Below are positions 1-8,167 of a stretch of DNA of 64,000 nt, piece after piece. Numbering within the stretch: position 1 is the stretch's first letter; every line of letters begins with the position of its first letter. The notes beneath the pieces were generated by a model. It was not told where the DNA came from. It saw nothing but the letters and a program-made list of their open reading frames with translations, and did no database searches. Made by a program: the position numbers and the translations under genes. This DNA is from Bog-473 sp963706555 (GTDB lineage Bacteria; Actinomycetota; Acidimicrobiia; Acidimicrobiales; RAAP-2). The stretch is taken from NCBI GenBank assembly GCA_963706555.1, contig OY970164.1, positions 1,426,001 to 1,490,000 of the forward strand. The letters run 5' to 3'.

Positions 1-394
1 CGATACACGCGTGACTGAGTTCCGCGATCATGGGCCGCCAACCTTCGATGGCGACCGGCGACAAGTAAGGGTTGAGGACGTGGCGGTATTCGAGTTGTTC
101 GGGTGGATCCATCTCGATGAACCCACCCCGATTCGTTCCCCCTCTCGGAGGAGGGATGGCGATCCCGTCGTAGCCCCTCCGGATGCCGGTCGGATCGTGG
201 TCATTCGAGAGCAGATCAGGATGCTTGGCCATTTCCCCGATCACATCTCGGCCACTGATGACCCAGTACCCACCGTAGGCGTCCGTCCACGCCACGGGGC
301 ACTGTCCGCGCACCTCGTGGCTGATCAGGGGGAACCCGGCCTTGTACGCCAGTGAGTGCTGATCGAAATCAACCTGCGCGCGGTCGTCCGTCAT
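1..394 (-). CDS. Cytochrome P450, N-terminal part (runs off the left edge)
   Basis: Reading the minus strand from ATG at 394 gives 131 codons without a stop before the edge. The protein begins MTDDRAQVDFDQHS and contains the P450 N-terminal pattern: a CPVAW segment, GGYWVISGRDV, a run mentioning LLSNDHDPTG, then FIEMDPPEQLEYR, which matches the 'D-PP-H/E-..-R' region preceding helix C in bacterial P450s. A GGGAGGG ribosome site (about 403-409) sits 8 bases upstream of this ATG; GTG at 397 is an alternative. The heme-binding cysteine and I-helix lie outside the window. It is divergent from the alcohol dehydrogenase at 592. The substrate cannot be deduced; proximity to a second P450 and a dehydrogenase suggests hydroxylation of a hydrophobic compound. 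Confidence 0.85.
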   Translation of the reverse strand, partial: MTDDRAQVDFDQHSLAYKAGFPLISHEVRGQCPVAWTDAYGGYWVISGRDVIGEMAKHPDLLSNDHDPTGIRRGYDGIAIPPPRGGTNRGGFIEMDPPEQLEYRHVLNPYLSPVAIEGWRPMIAELSHACI

Positions 395-550
395 CACGAA
401 TCCCTCCCATTTCCTCACCAAGGACTGACAGCGGACTCTACAGCGCGGCTCCCGCTTCGTGAGCGCCCCTTCTCGACATCGACCGTGCATGGGACGGTCC
501 GCATAGCGAATGACCATGGGTTTTGTAGGGCCCGGCATCCGACGGGGAGG

Positions 551-562
551 CATCCTAGGATG
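551..562. promoter_or_regulatory. 12-bp perfect palindrome upstream of the alcohol dehydrogenase
   Basis: CATCCTAGGATG is its own reverse complement and lies 29 bases before the GTG start of the dehydrogenase, in the 197-base gap shared with the divergent P450. TAGGAT inside it (556-561) could be a -10 hexamer for the plus-strand gene, so a protein bound here would block transcription. Its role as an operator is inference; the rest of the 395-591 gap shows no other feature I can support. Confidence 0.35.
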
Positions 563-591
563 GGATCTTCCAGCAGTTGGAAGGGGGACAG

Positions 592-1707
592 GTGAAGTCA
601 CGGGCCGCATTGCTGTTTGCATCACCGGGCAAATGGGAAGTGTGCGAGGTCGACGTCGATCCGCCCAAGGACCATGAAGTTCTTGTGCGCATGGTGGCGT
701 CGGGCCTCTGCCACAGCGACGTCCACTACAACGTCGGGGACCAGGTGACGGCGATGCCGGTGTGCGGCGGACACGAGGGCGCCGGGATCATCGAGGACGT
801 CGGCGCCGGCGTGGCCAATCTGCGGCCGGGGGACCACGTCGTGACCTCCTTCATCCCGAGCTGTGGCCACTGCCGGTTCTGTGCTTCTGGACGACAGAAC
901 CTCTGTCAGGCGGGAGCGCAACTCCAGAGTGGCCCCCAACTCGATGGCAGCTATCGCATGCACTACGAGGGGCAGGGCATCAGCCAGTTCATGCTTGTCT
1001 CGACCTTTTCCGCCTGGAGCACCGTGCCGGAGAATTCGGTGATCAAGGTGCCCGACGACGTGCCGCTCGAGACACTGTGCCTGCTCGGCTGCGGGGTTGG
1101 TACGGGGTTCGGGTCTGCGATCAACGCCGCCAATGTGCGCCCGGGCGACACGGTGATCGTGATGGGCGTCGGGGGCGTCGGTATCAATGCAGTCCAGGGT
1201 GCAGCCATGATGGGCGCCGCCGCGGTCATTGCGGTCGACCCGGTGCCCTTCAAGCTGGAGATGGCGGCCAAGCTCGGCGCAACACACGGATTCGCCCACA
1301 TCGACGAAGCAGCGGAATTCGCCCGCTCCATCACCGACGGGCAGGGCGCCGACAGCGCGATCGTCACCATCGATGTGGTCACGGGCGACCATGTCGCCGA
1401 AGCATTCAACGCGATCGGCAAGGGCGGTACGGTGGTGGTGACGGGCATGGCGAGCGTCAAGGATCCCCCGGGTATCCCCATCAGTGTCCTCGTATTGGCG
1501 GGATATCAGAAGCGGATCCAAGGATGCCTCTACGGGATGGGCAGCCCGGCCGTTGATGTCCTCCGAGAGGTCGCCCTCTACCGCGCCGGGCACCTCAAGC
1601 TCGATGAGCTGATCACGGCGCGCTACGGCATTGACGACATCAATGTGGCCGTCGACGACCTTGTCGAGGGACGTAATATCCGCGGCGTCATCATGCACGA
1701 ACACTGA
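592..1707 (+). CDS. Zinc-dependent alcohol dehydrogenase (MDR family, class III/NDMA-dependent-like)
   Basis: A 371-residue medium-chain dehydrogenase that oxidises alcohols or aldehydes with a nicotinamide cofactor. The catalytic zinc ligands are visible in GLCHSDVHY (about residue 40) and GGHEGAG; the structural zinc cysteines are in CGHCRFCASGRQNLC; the cofactor-binding glycines are in VMGVGGVG. Length and motifs fit the family that includes NDMA/mycothiol-dependent alcohol dehydrogenases of actinobacteria, but which subgroup it belongs to is not certain. GTG at 592 is preferred over the in-frame TTG at 577 because AAGGGGG (581-587) stands just ahead of it as a ribosome site. It is divergent from the edge P450 and convergent with the P450 ending at 1746, suggesting it processes an alcohol made by one of them. 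Confidence 0.88.
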   Translation: MKSRAALLFASPGKWEVCEVDVDPPKDHEVLVRMVASGLCHSDVHYNVGDQVTAMPVCGGHEGAGIIEDVGAGVANLRPGDHVVTSFIPSCGHCRFCASGRQNLCQAGAQLQSGPQLDGSYRMHYEGQGISQFMLVSTFSAWSTVPENSVIKVPDDVPLETLCLLGCGVGTGFGSAINAANVRPGDTVIVMGVGGVGINAVQGAAMMGAAAVIAVDPVPFKLEMAAKLGATHGFAHIDEAAEFARSITDGQGADSAIVTIDVVTGDHVAEAFNAIGKGGTVVVTGMASVKDPPGIPISVLVLAGYQKRIQGCLYGMGSPAVDVLREVALYRAGHLKLDELITARYGIDDINVAVDDLVEGRNIRGVIMHEH

Positions 1708-1745
1708 GCGACAGCGGCGCCAATTGTCATTGGCGGCATTGACGA

Positions 1746-3017
1746 TCAGGATGCCGGTGTGAACTCCAGATGCAGGTTCGTGATGCCTTGGATGAGGTAC
1801 GTCTGCATGTAGTCATAGTGCCGCGCACCCGCGGGACCGTGCGCCGATTCGGAGATCCTGATGTCGGCGGTTCGGTCCAAGAACCGCTCGAGGGTCACCC
1901 GGGCCTCGGCGCGGGCCAGAGGCGCACCGGCGCAGGTATGGATGCCGTGGGCGAATGCCAGGTGTTGGCGCCCATTCGCTCTGTCGAGGTCGAGCGCGTC
2001 GGGATTCTCGAAGTGCCGAGGGTCGCGGTTGGCAGCTCCTTCAGCCACGTACACAGTGGTCCCGGCCGGCAGGTCGACACCGCCGACTGACGTGGCCCGG
2101 CGGGCCAGGCGGAATGAGCCTTGAAGGGGCGACTCGAGTCGCAGCATTTCCTCGATGAAGGCCGGGATCCGGTGGCGCTCGCGGCGGAGGAGATCTTGGA
2201 CGTCGGGTCGCTCACCCAGCATCCGGAGCGACGCAACCAGGAGACGCACCGTGGTCTCCTGGCCGGCTGCGAAGAGGTTCGCGGCAATCAGTGCGACGTC
2301 GTGGACCGGGGGCGTGGAGCCGTCGGGAAACGTTGCCGTCGCCATGCTGGTCATGACGTCGTTCTGTGGGTTGCCCCGTCGGTCCTCGATGTACTCGATG
2401 AACTGGTCGTAGAGGTATTCCAGCGGCTTGTGCTCCTGTTCGCCGAGCGGCTGCTCGGCGGGGTGGTGGTTCCCCATGCGCGACTGGATGATCCCGAAGT
2501 CGGATTCGGGCACACCAAGCAGGTCGGCAACGACGAGAAGGGTGAAGGAACTCGCATACTCGGAGATGAACTCGCACTCACCCTTGGCCAGGAACTCGTC
2601 GATGTGGCGGTCGGCGAGACCCCACATGAATTCCTCGTTCTCCTTCATCCGTTTCGGCGTGATCAATCGCATGAGCAGACCCCGTTGGGCGGTGTGCTTC
2701 GGGGGGTCGAACGAGGGGAGTTGGTCGCTGAAGACCAATTCGTCGCGATGTTGCTCAATCAGGTCGCTGATGTCGTCACCAACCAGGGGCACCGGGAATC
2801 CCGGTCCGGCCACGGTGTTGCAGTTCGACCACGTGGTCGGATTCGAATAGATCTCCAGTGCCTCGTCGTAACCCGTGACCATGAAGACGTCGCGGAACGC
2901 CTCGCGCTGGACCGGACATTTGGCCCGCATCTCGTCGTAGTAGGGATACGGATTCTCAAAAAGTGCCGGATCGCTGAAGTAGTCCCTCGACCCCATATCG
3001 GTCTCGATGTCCGTCAT
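1746..3017 (-). CDS. Cytochrome P450 (complete)
   Basis: A 423-residue soluble bacterial P450 monooxygenase. The oxygen-binding I-helix reads FAAGQETT, the K-helix ExxR is in EEMLRLESP, and the heme thiolate loop is FAHGIHTCAGAPLARAE with the proximal cysteine. The start is ATG at 3017, preceded by GGGAGGG with 4-5 bases between; the reading frame extends to 3062 but that ATG has no ribosome site. No ferredoxin or ferredoxin reductase is encoded nearby, so electrons must come from elsewhere. It is a different protein from the P450 at the left edge (the N-termini do not match beyond family motifs). It sits downstream of and on the same strand as the PhyH-like gene, 108 bases away, possibly with its own promoter. 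Substrate unknown. Confidence 0.93.
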   Translation of the reverse strand: MTDIETDMGSRDYFSDPALFENPYPYYDEMRAKCPVQREAFRDVFMVTGYDEALEIYSNPTTWSNCNTVAGPGFPVPLVGDDISDLIEQHRDELVFSDQLPSFDPPKHTAQRGLLMRLITPKRMKENEEFMWGLADRHIDEFLAKGECEFISEYASSFTLLVVADLLGVPESDFGIIQSRMGNHHPAEQPLGEQEHKPLEYLYDQFIEYIEDRRGNPQNDVMTSMATATFPDGSTPPVHDVALIAANLFAAGQETTVRLLVASLRMLGERPDVQDLLRRERHRIPAFIEEMLRLESPLQGSFRLARRATSVGGVDLPAGTTVYVAEGAANRDPRHFENPDALDLDRANGRQHLAFAHGIHTCAGAPLARAEARVTLERFLDRTADIRISESAHGPAGARHYDYMQTYLIQGITNLHLEFTPAS

Positions 3018-3125
3018 AGCACCCTCCCTGTCCGTGGTGGCCCAACGTAGCATTAACGGCAATTCTCATTTCCATAGCCTGGCCTGTTCGACGGAAGGCT
3101 CCGGAACTACCGTGAGGACGATGCG

Positions 3126-4010
3126 CTACCGATCGACGGGAGATGGCGCAGCCGGCTGGTAAGGGTCCATGTCGATGCCCGGGTAGCGAAGTGCGACGTC
3201 CGTCAGCGTCTGCTCGTTCCAGTAGTCGTGGCCCGGCCTGGGGAACCCAAAGAGGTCGCGCTGACGCACGGTGCACCGGGGAATGAACGTTGCCCACCGC
3301 TCGGGTGAATCCTTCGGCCATGCCATCTTCCCGCCCCACGTCGTCCCCCGGGCTTGGAAGTCCACGAGGACCGAGAAGCGGGCCCGCTGGTTCGCCTCAA
3401 AATCAGAGCCGCGGTGCAAAATGTCGGAGCGGTACATGAGGAGGCTGCCGGCCGGTCCGATCATCGGAACCTCGACGTCCGCCATTGCGCCCCGCTCGAT
3501 GTACAGGGGGGTGAAGGGCACGTCCGCACCGTCCTCGTAGGGGACGATGCGAGTAGGGCCGTCCTGCGCTGTCACATCGGACAGGTAGATGAAGGTGGTC
3601 AGCTGCTGGTAACGGCCGTCGAGGCGAGGGACGACCAGGCTGTGGCTTCCAAAGTCGCGGTGGAGGGGCTGGTTGTAGTTGATGGCTCCGGCATATTTGG
3701 CCCATAGCTCGACCTTGTAGAGGTGCAACTCGGGGGTTCTGAGATATCGCTCCGCGGCGTCGGTCAGATCCGGGTGGACCGCGAGCCGATTGAGATCCCA
3801 CGACTTGTACGGAAACTCTTCAACCCCGGCGAACTGGCTACTCCCGTAATGGGCGTGGCGCTCGGGGTCGGCGAAGTAGTCCTCCGGCGTCGGGAAATGC
3901 AGCCACAGCGCATGCTGCGCCGCTTCCAATTCGTCGGGTGCCAAGAACCCCTCCATGAGGGAAAACCCCCGGTGACGGACTTCTTCGAGCGCGGCGTCAG
4001 GCACCCTCAC
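3126..4010 (-). CDS. Phytanoyl-CoA dioxygenase (PhyH) family protein
   Basis: A 294-residue Fe(II)/2-oxoglutarate-type dioxygenase. The iron facial triad is visible as LHRDFGSH (His117, Asp119) and the distal His199 in DILHRGSDF, with an arginine (about 209-211) placed to hold 2-oxoglutarate. These enzymes hydroxylate branched fatty acyl-CoAs or small molecules; the true substrate is unknown. The start chosen is GTG at 4010, but no good ribosome site precedes it and GTG at 4004 is equally possible. It is divergent from the thioesterase at 4160 across a 149-base gap. With two P450s, an alcohol dehydrogenase and a thioesterase it suggests a set for oxidising an acyl or isoprenoid compound, which is inference from neighbourhood only. 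Confidence 0.82.
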   Translation of the reverse strand: MRVPDAALEEVRHRGFSLMEGFLAPDELEAAQHALWLHFPTPEDYFADPERHAHYGSSQFAGVEEFPYKSWDLNRLAVHPDLTDAAERYLRTPELHLYKVELWAKYAGAINYNQPLHRDFGSHSLVVPRLDGRYQQLTTFIYLSDVTAQDGPTRIVPYEDGADVPFTPLYIERGAMADVEVPMIGPAGSLLMYRSDILHRGSDFEANQRARFSVLVDFQARGTTWGGKMAWPKDSPERWATFIPRCTVRQRDLFGFPRPGHDYWNEQTLTDVALRYPGIDMDPYQPAAPSPVDR

Positions 4011-4159
4011 GGTTCCGCACTGTAGGTCACGGGAAGCGGCCGGTTCATGAGGTCACGACAGAGAGTGTCAATACCCCTGGCTCTTGGCCATACTTTCCTC
4101 TACACGGCGCCGGGGCGAAGGAGTCCCGGCACACGTGAACCGGGAGGGTGTGGCTTTCT

Positions 4160-4582
4160 TTGACCGATGACGCCGAGCAAAATGCCGCAGATTCCACACC
4201 AGTGTTCGCAATCCCCGTGCACGATCGAATGGGAATGAAGATTCTCCAGCATGGTCCTCGTGCTGTCGTCACGATGGAGTTGACGGAGGAAGTTCGCGGG
4301 GCGTTCGAAGGCAGCGTGCATGGTGGAATGTTGGCGACGTTGGCCGACGTCGCCTGCGCGCTGGCCGCGGCAGGCACGTATGACAGCGAGGAAGAGGTGC
4401 CCGTGACGACCGACCTGCACGTCCGCTACTACCGGCAACCGTTGTCAGGTCCGCTCACGGCCACCGCTACACTCGTGCACTCCGGTCGTCGCCTCATGAC
4501 GTCGGAGTGCTCCATCGTCGACGACCAGAACCGGGAGTTGGCGCGAGCGACAGCGACCTTCATGCTTGTGCCGCGCTCCTGA
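4160..4582 (+). CDS. PaaI-type hotdog-fold acyl-CoA thioesterase
   Basis: A 140-residue single hotdog domain protein. The active-site element is SVHGGMLATLADVACALA (His54-Gly-Gly and Asp63), typical of PaaI/YdiI thioesterases that hydrolyse acyl-CoA, often aryl or medium-chain. TTG at 4160 is preferred because GGAGGG (4143-4148) lies 11 bases ahead; an in-frame GTG at 4148 overlaps that ribosome site and is unlikely. It is convergent with the large LuxR regulator, whose stop is 10 bases away. The pairing with the PhyH-like gene on the other strand suggests both act on CoA esters. Confidence 0.85.
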   Translation: MTDDAEQNAADSTPVFAIPVHDRMGMKILQHGPRAVVTMELTEEVRGAFEGSVHGGMLATLADVACALAAAGTYDSEEEVPVTTDLHVRYYRQPLSGPLTATATLVHSGRRLMTSECSIVDDQNRELARATATFMLVPRS

Positions 4583-4592
4583 GGCCGGACTT

Positions 4593-7313
4593 TCAGAGGT
4601 GCGGGGTCAGCTCGGTGCGGCGTTTCACTCCGAGCTTGACGTAGACCTGCTGGAGGTGATTGTCGACGGTCCGCACGGAGACAAAGAGTCGCGCCGCGAT
4701 CTCGCGGCTGGTCAGGTTCTGCGAGGCCAGAAGCGCGACCTCGCGCTCACGATCTGACAGCTGGGATGTTGCGGGCGATCGGGGTATCCACGCGATGTCC
4801 GCTCCTTCGCACTTCTCGAGCGCACGCGACGCGCGGGCATCGGCAGTCGACGCACGGCGGCGCAGGCCGGCAGATGACGCCAGCCGTCCCTCGAGCAGGG
4901 AAGCCTCGGCGGTGAACAGGTTGGCGCCGATGGCGTCGAATTGATCAGCCGCCTTTGCGGCCAAGTCGACATCCGCGTGTAGTGCAGCACCGGCGAACGA
5001 GAGCCGCGCTGCCATAAACGCCCCATCGACCACCTTGCCGAGCCGTGCAAGACGTTCTGCTGCGGGGCTGACCACGCCTACCCGGACGAGATCATGCAAA
5101 GCCTCGGCTTCTGTGGCGTGCTGCCCCCAGCTCTCGGCCAGGGCAACCGCTTCCCACAAGAGTTCTCGAGCCGCAGTGACCTCTCCTCGCCGGAGCGCGC
5201 TCCACGCCCTGGCGCGCAGTGTGTTGACATCTTGCATGCGGACGGCTGTGGGCTCGGCATCGTCGAGGTCGGCGAGCGCGGCGCTCGCGGTGCTGGAGTC
5301 TCCGAGGTAGGAGCTCGCCAGCGCAATTCCGCTGAGGCCCCATCTTCGGCCCGGATGATTGAGACTCCCGAAGAGCGACGCGGACTCGCGGAACATGTTG
5401 GTCGCACCGACGAGTCGCCCCTGAGCGAGGTGGATGAGGCCGAGTATGGAGGCAAACCAGGCTTGGCCATCGACGTTGCTTCTCTCGACCGAGATCTGGT
5501 ACCCGGCGTCCCCGATCGATTCCGCCTCGGACAGGTGGCCGGCGTAGCACTGCGCGAGCGCTTGGGCGACCCAGTAGACGCCGATGGCGGAAAGTTGCTC
5601 TTCGTTGTCGAGGTCCGTCCGGACAGACAGGGCAACGTTCGTGTGAGAAATCGCTTCGTCTGTGCGGCCGGCGAGGGTCAATCCCACGCCGAAGTCGAGC
5701 GAAGCCTGCGCGAACGCGGCATCGCCCGAGACCTCGAGCAAGGTCTCGTCCAGTGCGATGGAACCAGCCACGTCGCCCGAGAGGAGCAAGAAGTTTCCTC
5801 GCAGCGCATCGATTTCCCGCCGGCAGCTCTCGTCCCGTACGGCCGAGACGGCTTCCTCAATGACCGCCTGTGCCCCGGCAGCGTCTCCCAGGGAACGGAA
5901 CAGCGCCGAGGCGCGCCGCACGGCGACACTGGTGCGTTGCCGATCAGACTCGGCGAGCGGCGCAGCGGCGCGCAAGACGCGTTCGGCCTCCCGGCTCTGC
6001 CCGAGGAAATCGAGGGAGTCGCCGAGGACGACGGCGGCGTCGACGGAGTTGGCTTCCTCCCAGACCGAACGACTGAGTCGTGCTGCGAGTGCGTAGTTCT
6101 CCGTCCGGAGCGCAATGGATGCGGCCTCGAGCGTGGTGTCCACCCGGCCACCTCCCCCTCCATCGAGCCGCCAGACTGCGACGCGCAGGGTGTCCCGATC
6201 GTCGACCTTGCCCTTCGATTCCGCGGCATCGGCCAGGGCTCGGCTCAGGCGGATCTTTCGGATCGAAGGAAGGTGTGCCCTGACGACTTCGCCGTAGAGC
6301 GGATGGTTCAGCCGCAACTCCGGGCCGGATTCCTTTTCCGAGACGTCGAGCAACCCCAAGGCCTCCAACCGTTCGATCGACCGGAGCTCGACGAGAATCT
6401 CGAGCAGATCCAATCGGATCGGGTCGCTCAGCGCGATGAGCTCCAGCGCCTCATGTTCCTGATCGTTCAAGCCGGCAAGTCGCTGTTCGATCAGATCGCG
6501 AAGCCGAGGGGAGTGGGCCAACGATCCGCGTAGACGCCAGAGGCCGAGTTCGGACGTCAGCGCTCCCGACTCCAGAGCGCCTTGGATGAGCTCGCGGAGA
6601 AACATGACGTTGCCGCCACTCGACTCGACGAGAGATTGAAGGGTGGCGCCATCGATAGGCCCACCGACTGCCATGACGGCCAAGGTCCGGAGTTCTTCGT
6701 CAGGAAGGGGACCCACTTCGATCCGTAGGATCCTTTGGTCCTTCCACTTCCCGACGATGGATTCAGTGTCGCCGTCGCCCATGCGCACGGTGAAGACGAC
6801 GACAACGCCCATGTGCGCAACGAGCTGGTCGAGGAGCGCCACCGATGCATCGTCGAGTTCCTGCGCATCGTCGACGATCAATGCCATCCGCTGGTCCCCG
6901 CGGTGCCGGTCGATGGCTTCGGCCACGAGTCGCAAGAGGCTGGCATCGAGCCGAGGCGTGAGATCCAGTTCGGCGAAGAGCGGTGCAAGGGCGGCAAACG
7001 GAATTGCTGCGGCACTCTTGGTGGCTCGCAACGCGGCGAACGTGAGTCCATGTTCAACCGCCAGTCGCACGGCCTGGGCGGCCAGGCAGGTCTTGCCGAA
7101 TCCCGCCCCGCCGACGAGTGCGGCTCCCCCGCAGTTGGGGTCGCCGAGTGCGCCCCGGAGGGCTTCGATCTCCTCCTCCCGACCGATGACCGGCCACGGG
7201 TCGAACGTCGAGGGTGCGCTCACCTGCACATTTTGGCAGTACCGCCCCGCCGTCTCCGACGGGGCTGCCCAATTGAGCCGACAGGATCCCTCAATTGAGT
7301 ACCTCTTACTCAT
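4593..7313 (-). CDS. Large ATPase-containing LuxR-family transcriptional regulator (LAL/MalT type)
   Basis: A 906-residue signal-responsive regulator. Near the N-terminus is a nucleotide-binding domain with Walker A in LVGGAGFGKT (residues 67-75) and Walker B in MALIVDDAQ (about 147-155); a long helical repeat (TPR-like, Ala/Leu rich) fills the middle; the last 65 residues are a LuxR helix-turn-helix (LSDREREVALLASQ ... TSREIAARLFVSVRTVDNHL). Such proteins are normally triggered by a small molecule and activate nearby catabolic or antibiotic genes. The start is ATG at 7313 with GAGGGAG just upstream; the frame is open to 7364. It is divergent from the small gene at 7382. It probably controls the surrounding P450/transport genes, but no target site can be assigned. 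Confidence 0.92.
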   Translation of the reverse strand: MSKRYSIEGSCRLNWAAPSETAGRYCQNVQVSAPSTFDPWPVIGREEEIEALRGALGDPNCGGAALVGGAGFGKTCLAAQAVRLAVEHGLTFAALRATKSAAAIPFAALAPLFAELDLTPRLDASLLRLVAEAIDRHRGDQRMALIVDDAQELDDASVALLDQLVAHMGVVVVFTVRMGDGDTESIVGKWKDQRILRIEVGPLPDEELRTLAVMAVGGPIDGATLQSLVESSGGNVMFLRELIQGALESGALTSELGLWRLRGSLAHSPRLRDLIEQRLAGLNDQEHEALELIALSDPIRLDLLEILVELRSIERLEALGLLDVSEKESGPELRLNHPLYGEVVRAHLPSIRKIRLSRALADAAESKGKVDDRDTLRVAVWRLDGGGGGRVDTTLEAASIALRTENYALAARLSRSVWEEANSVDAAVVLGDSLDFLGQSREAERVLRAAAPLAESDRQRTSVAVRRASALFRSLGDAAGAQAVIEEAVSAVRDESCRREIDALRGNFLLLSGDVAGSIALDETLLEVSGDAAFAQASLDFGVGLTLAGRTDEAISHTNVALSVRTDLDNEEQLSAIGVYWVAQALAQCYAGHLSEAESIGDAGYQISVERSNVDGQAWFASILGLIHLAQGRLVGATNMFRESASLFGSLNHPGRRWGLSGIALASSYLGDSSTASAALADLDDAEPTAVRMQDVNTLRARAWSALRRGEVTAARELLWEAVALAESWGQHATEAEALHDLVRVGVVSPAAERLARLGKVVDGAFMAARLSFAGAALHADVDLAAKAADQFDAIGANLFTAEASLLEGRLASSAGLRRRASTADARASRALEKCEGADIAWIPRSPATSQLSDREREVALLASQNLTSREIAARLFVSVRTVDNHLQQVYVKLGVKRRTELTPHL

Positions 7314-7381
7314 GACTCCCTCGTTCCGAGCACGCACAGTGGAGGACGGAGAAGAGGTGTGCACTCAGGAGGGAAGCCGCC

Positions 7382-7762
7382 ATGGGAGTTTTCAAGCAGG
7401 TGAAGGAAATGAACAACGGGGCGCAGGACGGTCCAACAAGAATTGAGGAGGCCCAGCGGATGGCGGCCAGGGCCCAGACCCTCGGCTCCGCCTATGGCGC
7501 CCGTGTGGTCCCGCTGCGGGCACCGGCCGGGTGCGAGGAGCCGGACTTTGAACCGATCGCTTCGGTGAGCCTTGAACTCTACGCCCAGATTGCCAAGAGC
7601 CTGGCCACTGTCGACTATGACCTGAGCCGGAGCATCCGTCTGGCTGGCGACAAGGGAGTTTCGGAGGAGAGTTGGTCGATTGCCGTTGCCGGTTGGAATG
7701 CCCGAATGGTTGCCAACCCGGCAGTGGGGACGAGATTCAGCGCCCTGTACGCGGCCAGCTGA
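7382..7762 (+). CDS. Small protein of unknown function
   Basis: A 126-residue protein I do not recognise at family level. ATG at 7382 is preceded by AGGAGG with good spacing, so it is very likely translated. It begins MGVFKQVKEMNN, is alanine-rich and helical in its first third (EEAQRMAARAQTLGSAYGARV), has no membrane segment or signal peptide, and contains the aromatic run SLELYAQIAKSLATVDYDLSR followed by SWSIAVAGWNARM near the C-terminus. It is divergent from the ATPase-LuxR gene, 68 bases apart. Two small inverted repeats follow it (7777-7791 and 7841-7894), and a 405-base gap separates it from the next gene. Confidence 0.65.
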   Translation: MGVFKQVKEMNNGAQDGPTRIEEAQRMAARAQTLGSAYGARVVPLRAPAGCEEPDFEPIASVSLELYAQIAKSLATVDYDLSRSIRLAGDKGVSEESWSIAVAGWNARMVANPAVGTRFSALYAAS

Positions 7763-7840
7763 AGCGGCTGGAGCTACCTCACGGCGTGAGGCGATCCCCT
7801 GGGTGCTCTCACAACTCTACGTCGGAAGCATCGTCCAAGC

Positions 7841-7894
7841 CCGTTGACATCTGCGACTCCCGTGCCCGAGCGCGGGGGTCGCAAATGTCAACGG
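7841..7894. repeat. 54-base near-perfect palindrome (long hairpin)
   Basis: The outer arms CCGTTGACAT (7841-7850) and ATGTCAACGG (7885-7894) pair perfectly over 10 bp. After one mismatch TGCGAC (7852-7857) pairs with GTCGCA (7878-7883), then CCCG (7859-7862) with CGGG (7873-7876), leaving a loop of about 10 bases. There is no T-run after it, so an ordinary intrinsic terminator is not favoured. TGCGACTCCCG recurs at 7946-7956, and GTTGACAT recurs at 8090-8097 within the importer promoter, so it may be a multi-site operator. Confidence 0.7.
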
Positions 7895-8024
7895 CGAGCA
7901 CGTCAGTTCGCACTTATCTCCGCAGCCACGAATGTGCTGGCGGATTGCGACTCCCGGTTGGTCTTAGTCAATTCTTACGCAGCGCCGCCAACCTGTACGC
8001 CACCTGGGTTTCATTCGTGACCCT

Positions 8025-8047
8025 GTCAGAAAATCAGTGATTTTGAC
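8025..8047. promoter_or_regulatory. Palindromic operator candidate upstream of the importer
   Basis: AAAATCA (8030-8036) and TGATTTT (8038-8044) form a perfect 7-bp inverted repeat around one base; flanking GTCA (8025-8028) and TGAC (8044-8047) extend it with a single-base bulge. The A/T-rich symmetrical form, 44 bases before the -35 of the importer promoter, is typical of a dimeric helix-turn-helix binding site. Confidence 0.45.
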
Positions 8048-8090
8048 GTCGACTACCACCTCGAAGATGAGCAGTTACGCGTCGCAGGTG

Positions 8091-8119
8091 TTGACATATA
8101 ATCGCAACAGAACTAGAAC
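8091..8119 (+). promoter_or_regulatory. Promoter of the branched-chain-type ABC importer
   Basis: TTGACA (8091-8096) is followed after 17 bases by TAGAAC (8114-8119). A start about 7 bases downstream would leave a leader of about 40 bases containing the AAGGGGG ribosome site of the binding-protein gene (ATG at 8168). Confidence 0.55.
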
Positions 8120-8167
8120 GAGCAGTCCTTCGGCGGGCTGTTGGTTCGCCGATTGCAAAGGGGGACC

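Larger units (their letters stand above)
7763..8167. other. 405-base intergenic region with several inverted repeats ahead of the ABC importer
   Basis: No coding sequence with a ribosome site and sensible composition was found here. It holds, in order: a 6-bp hairpin CCTCAC/GTGAGG (7777-7791), a large palindrome (7841-7894), a third copy of TGCGACTCCCG (7946-7956), a second palindrome (8025-8047) and a promoter (8091-8119). The A+T content rises towards 8000-8120 relative to the flanking genes. This is a regulatory region for the importer and perhaps a terminator for the small gene upstream. Confidence 0.6.

Noticed and set aside
5094..6533. 479-residue plus-strand frame inside the LuxR gene
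   Set aside because: It is antisense to a well-supported regulator, has no family motif and arises from high-GC codon bias.
7841..7894. Insertion-sequence or MITE terminal repeat
   Set aside because: No target-site duplication, transposase or second copy was seen in the window; a regulatory hairpin is the simpler reading.
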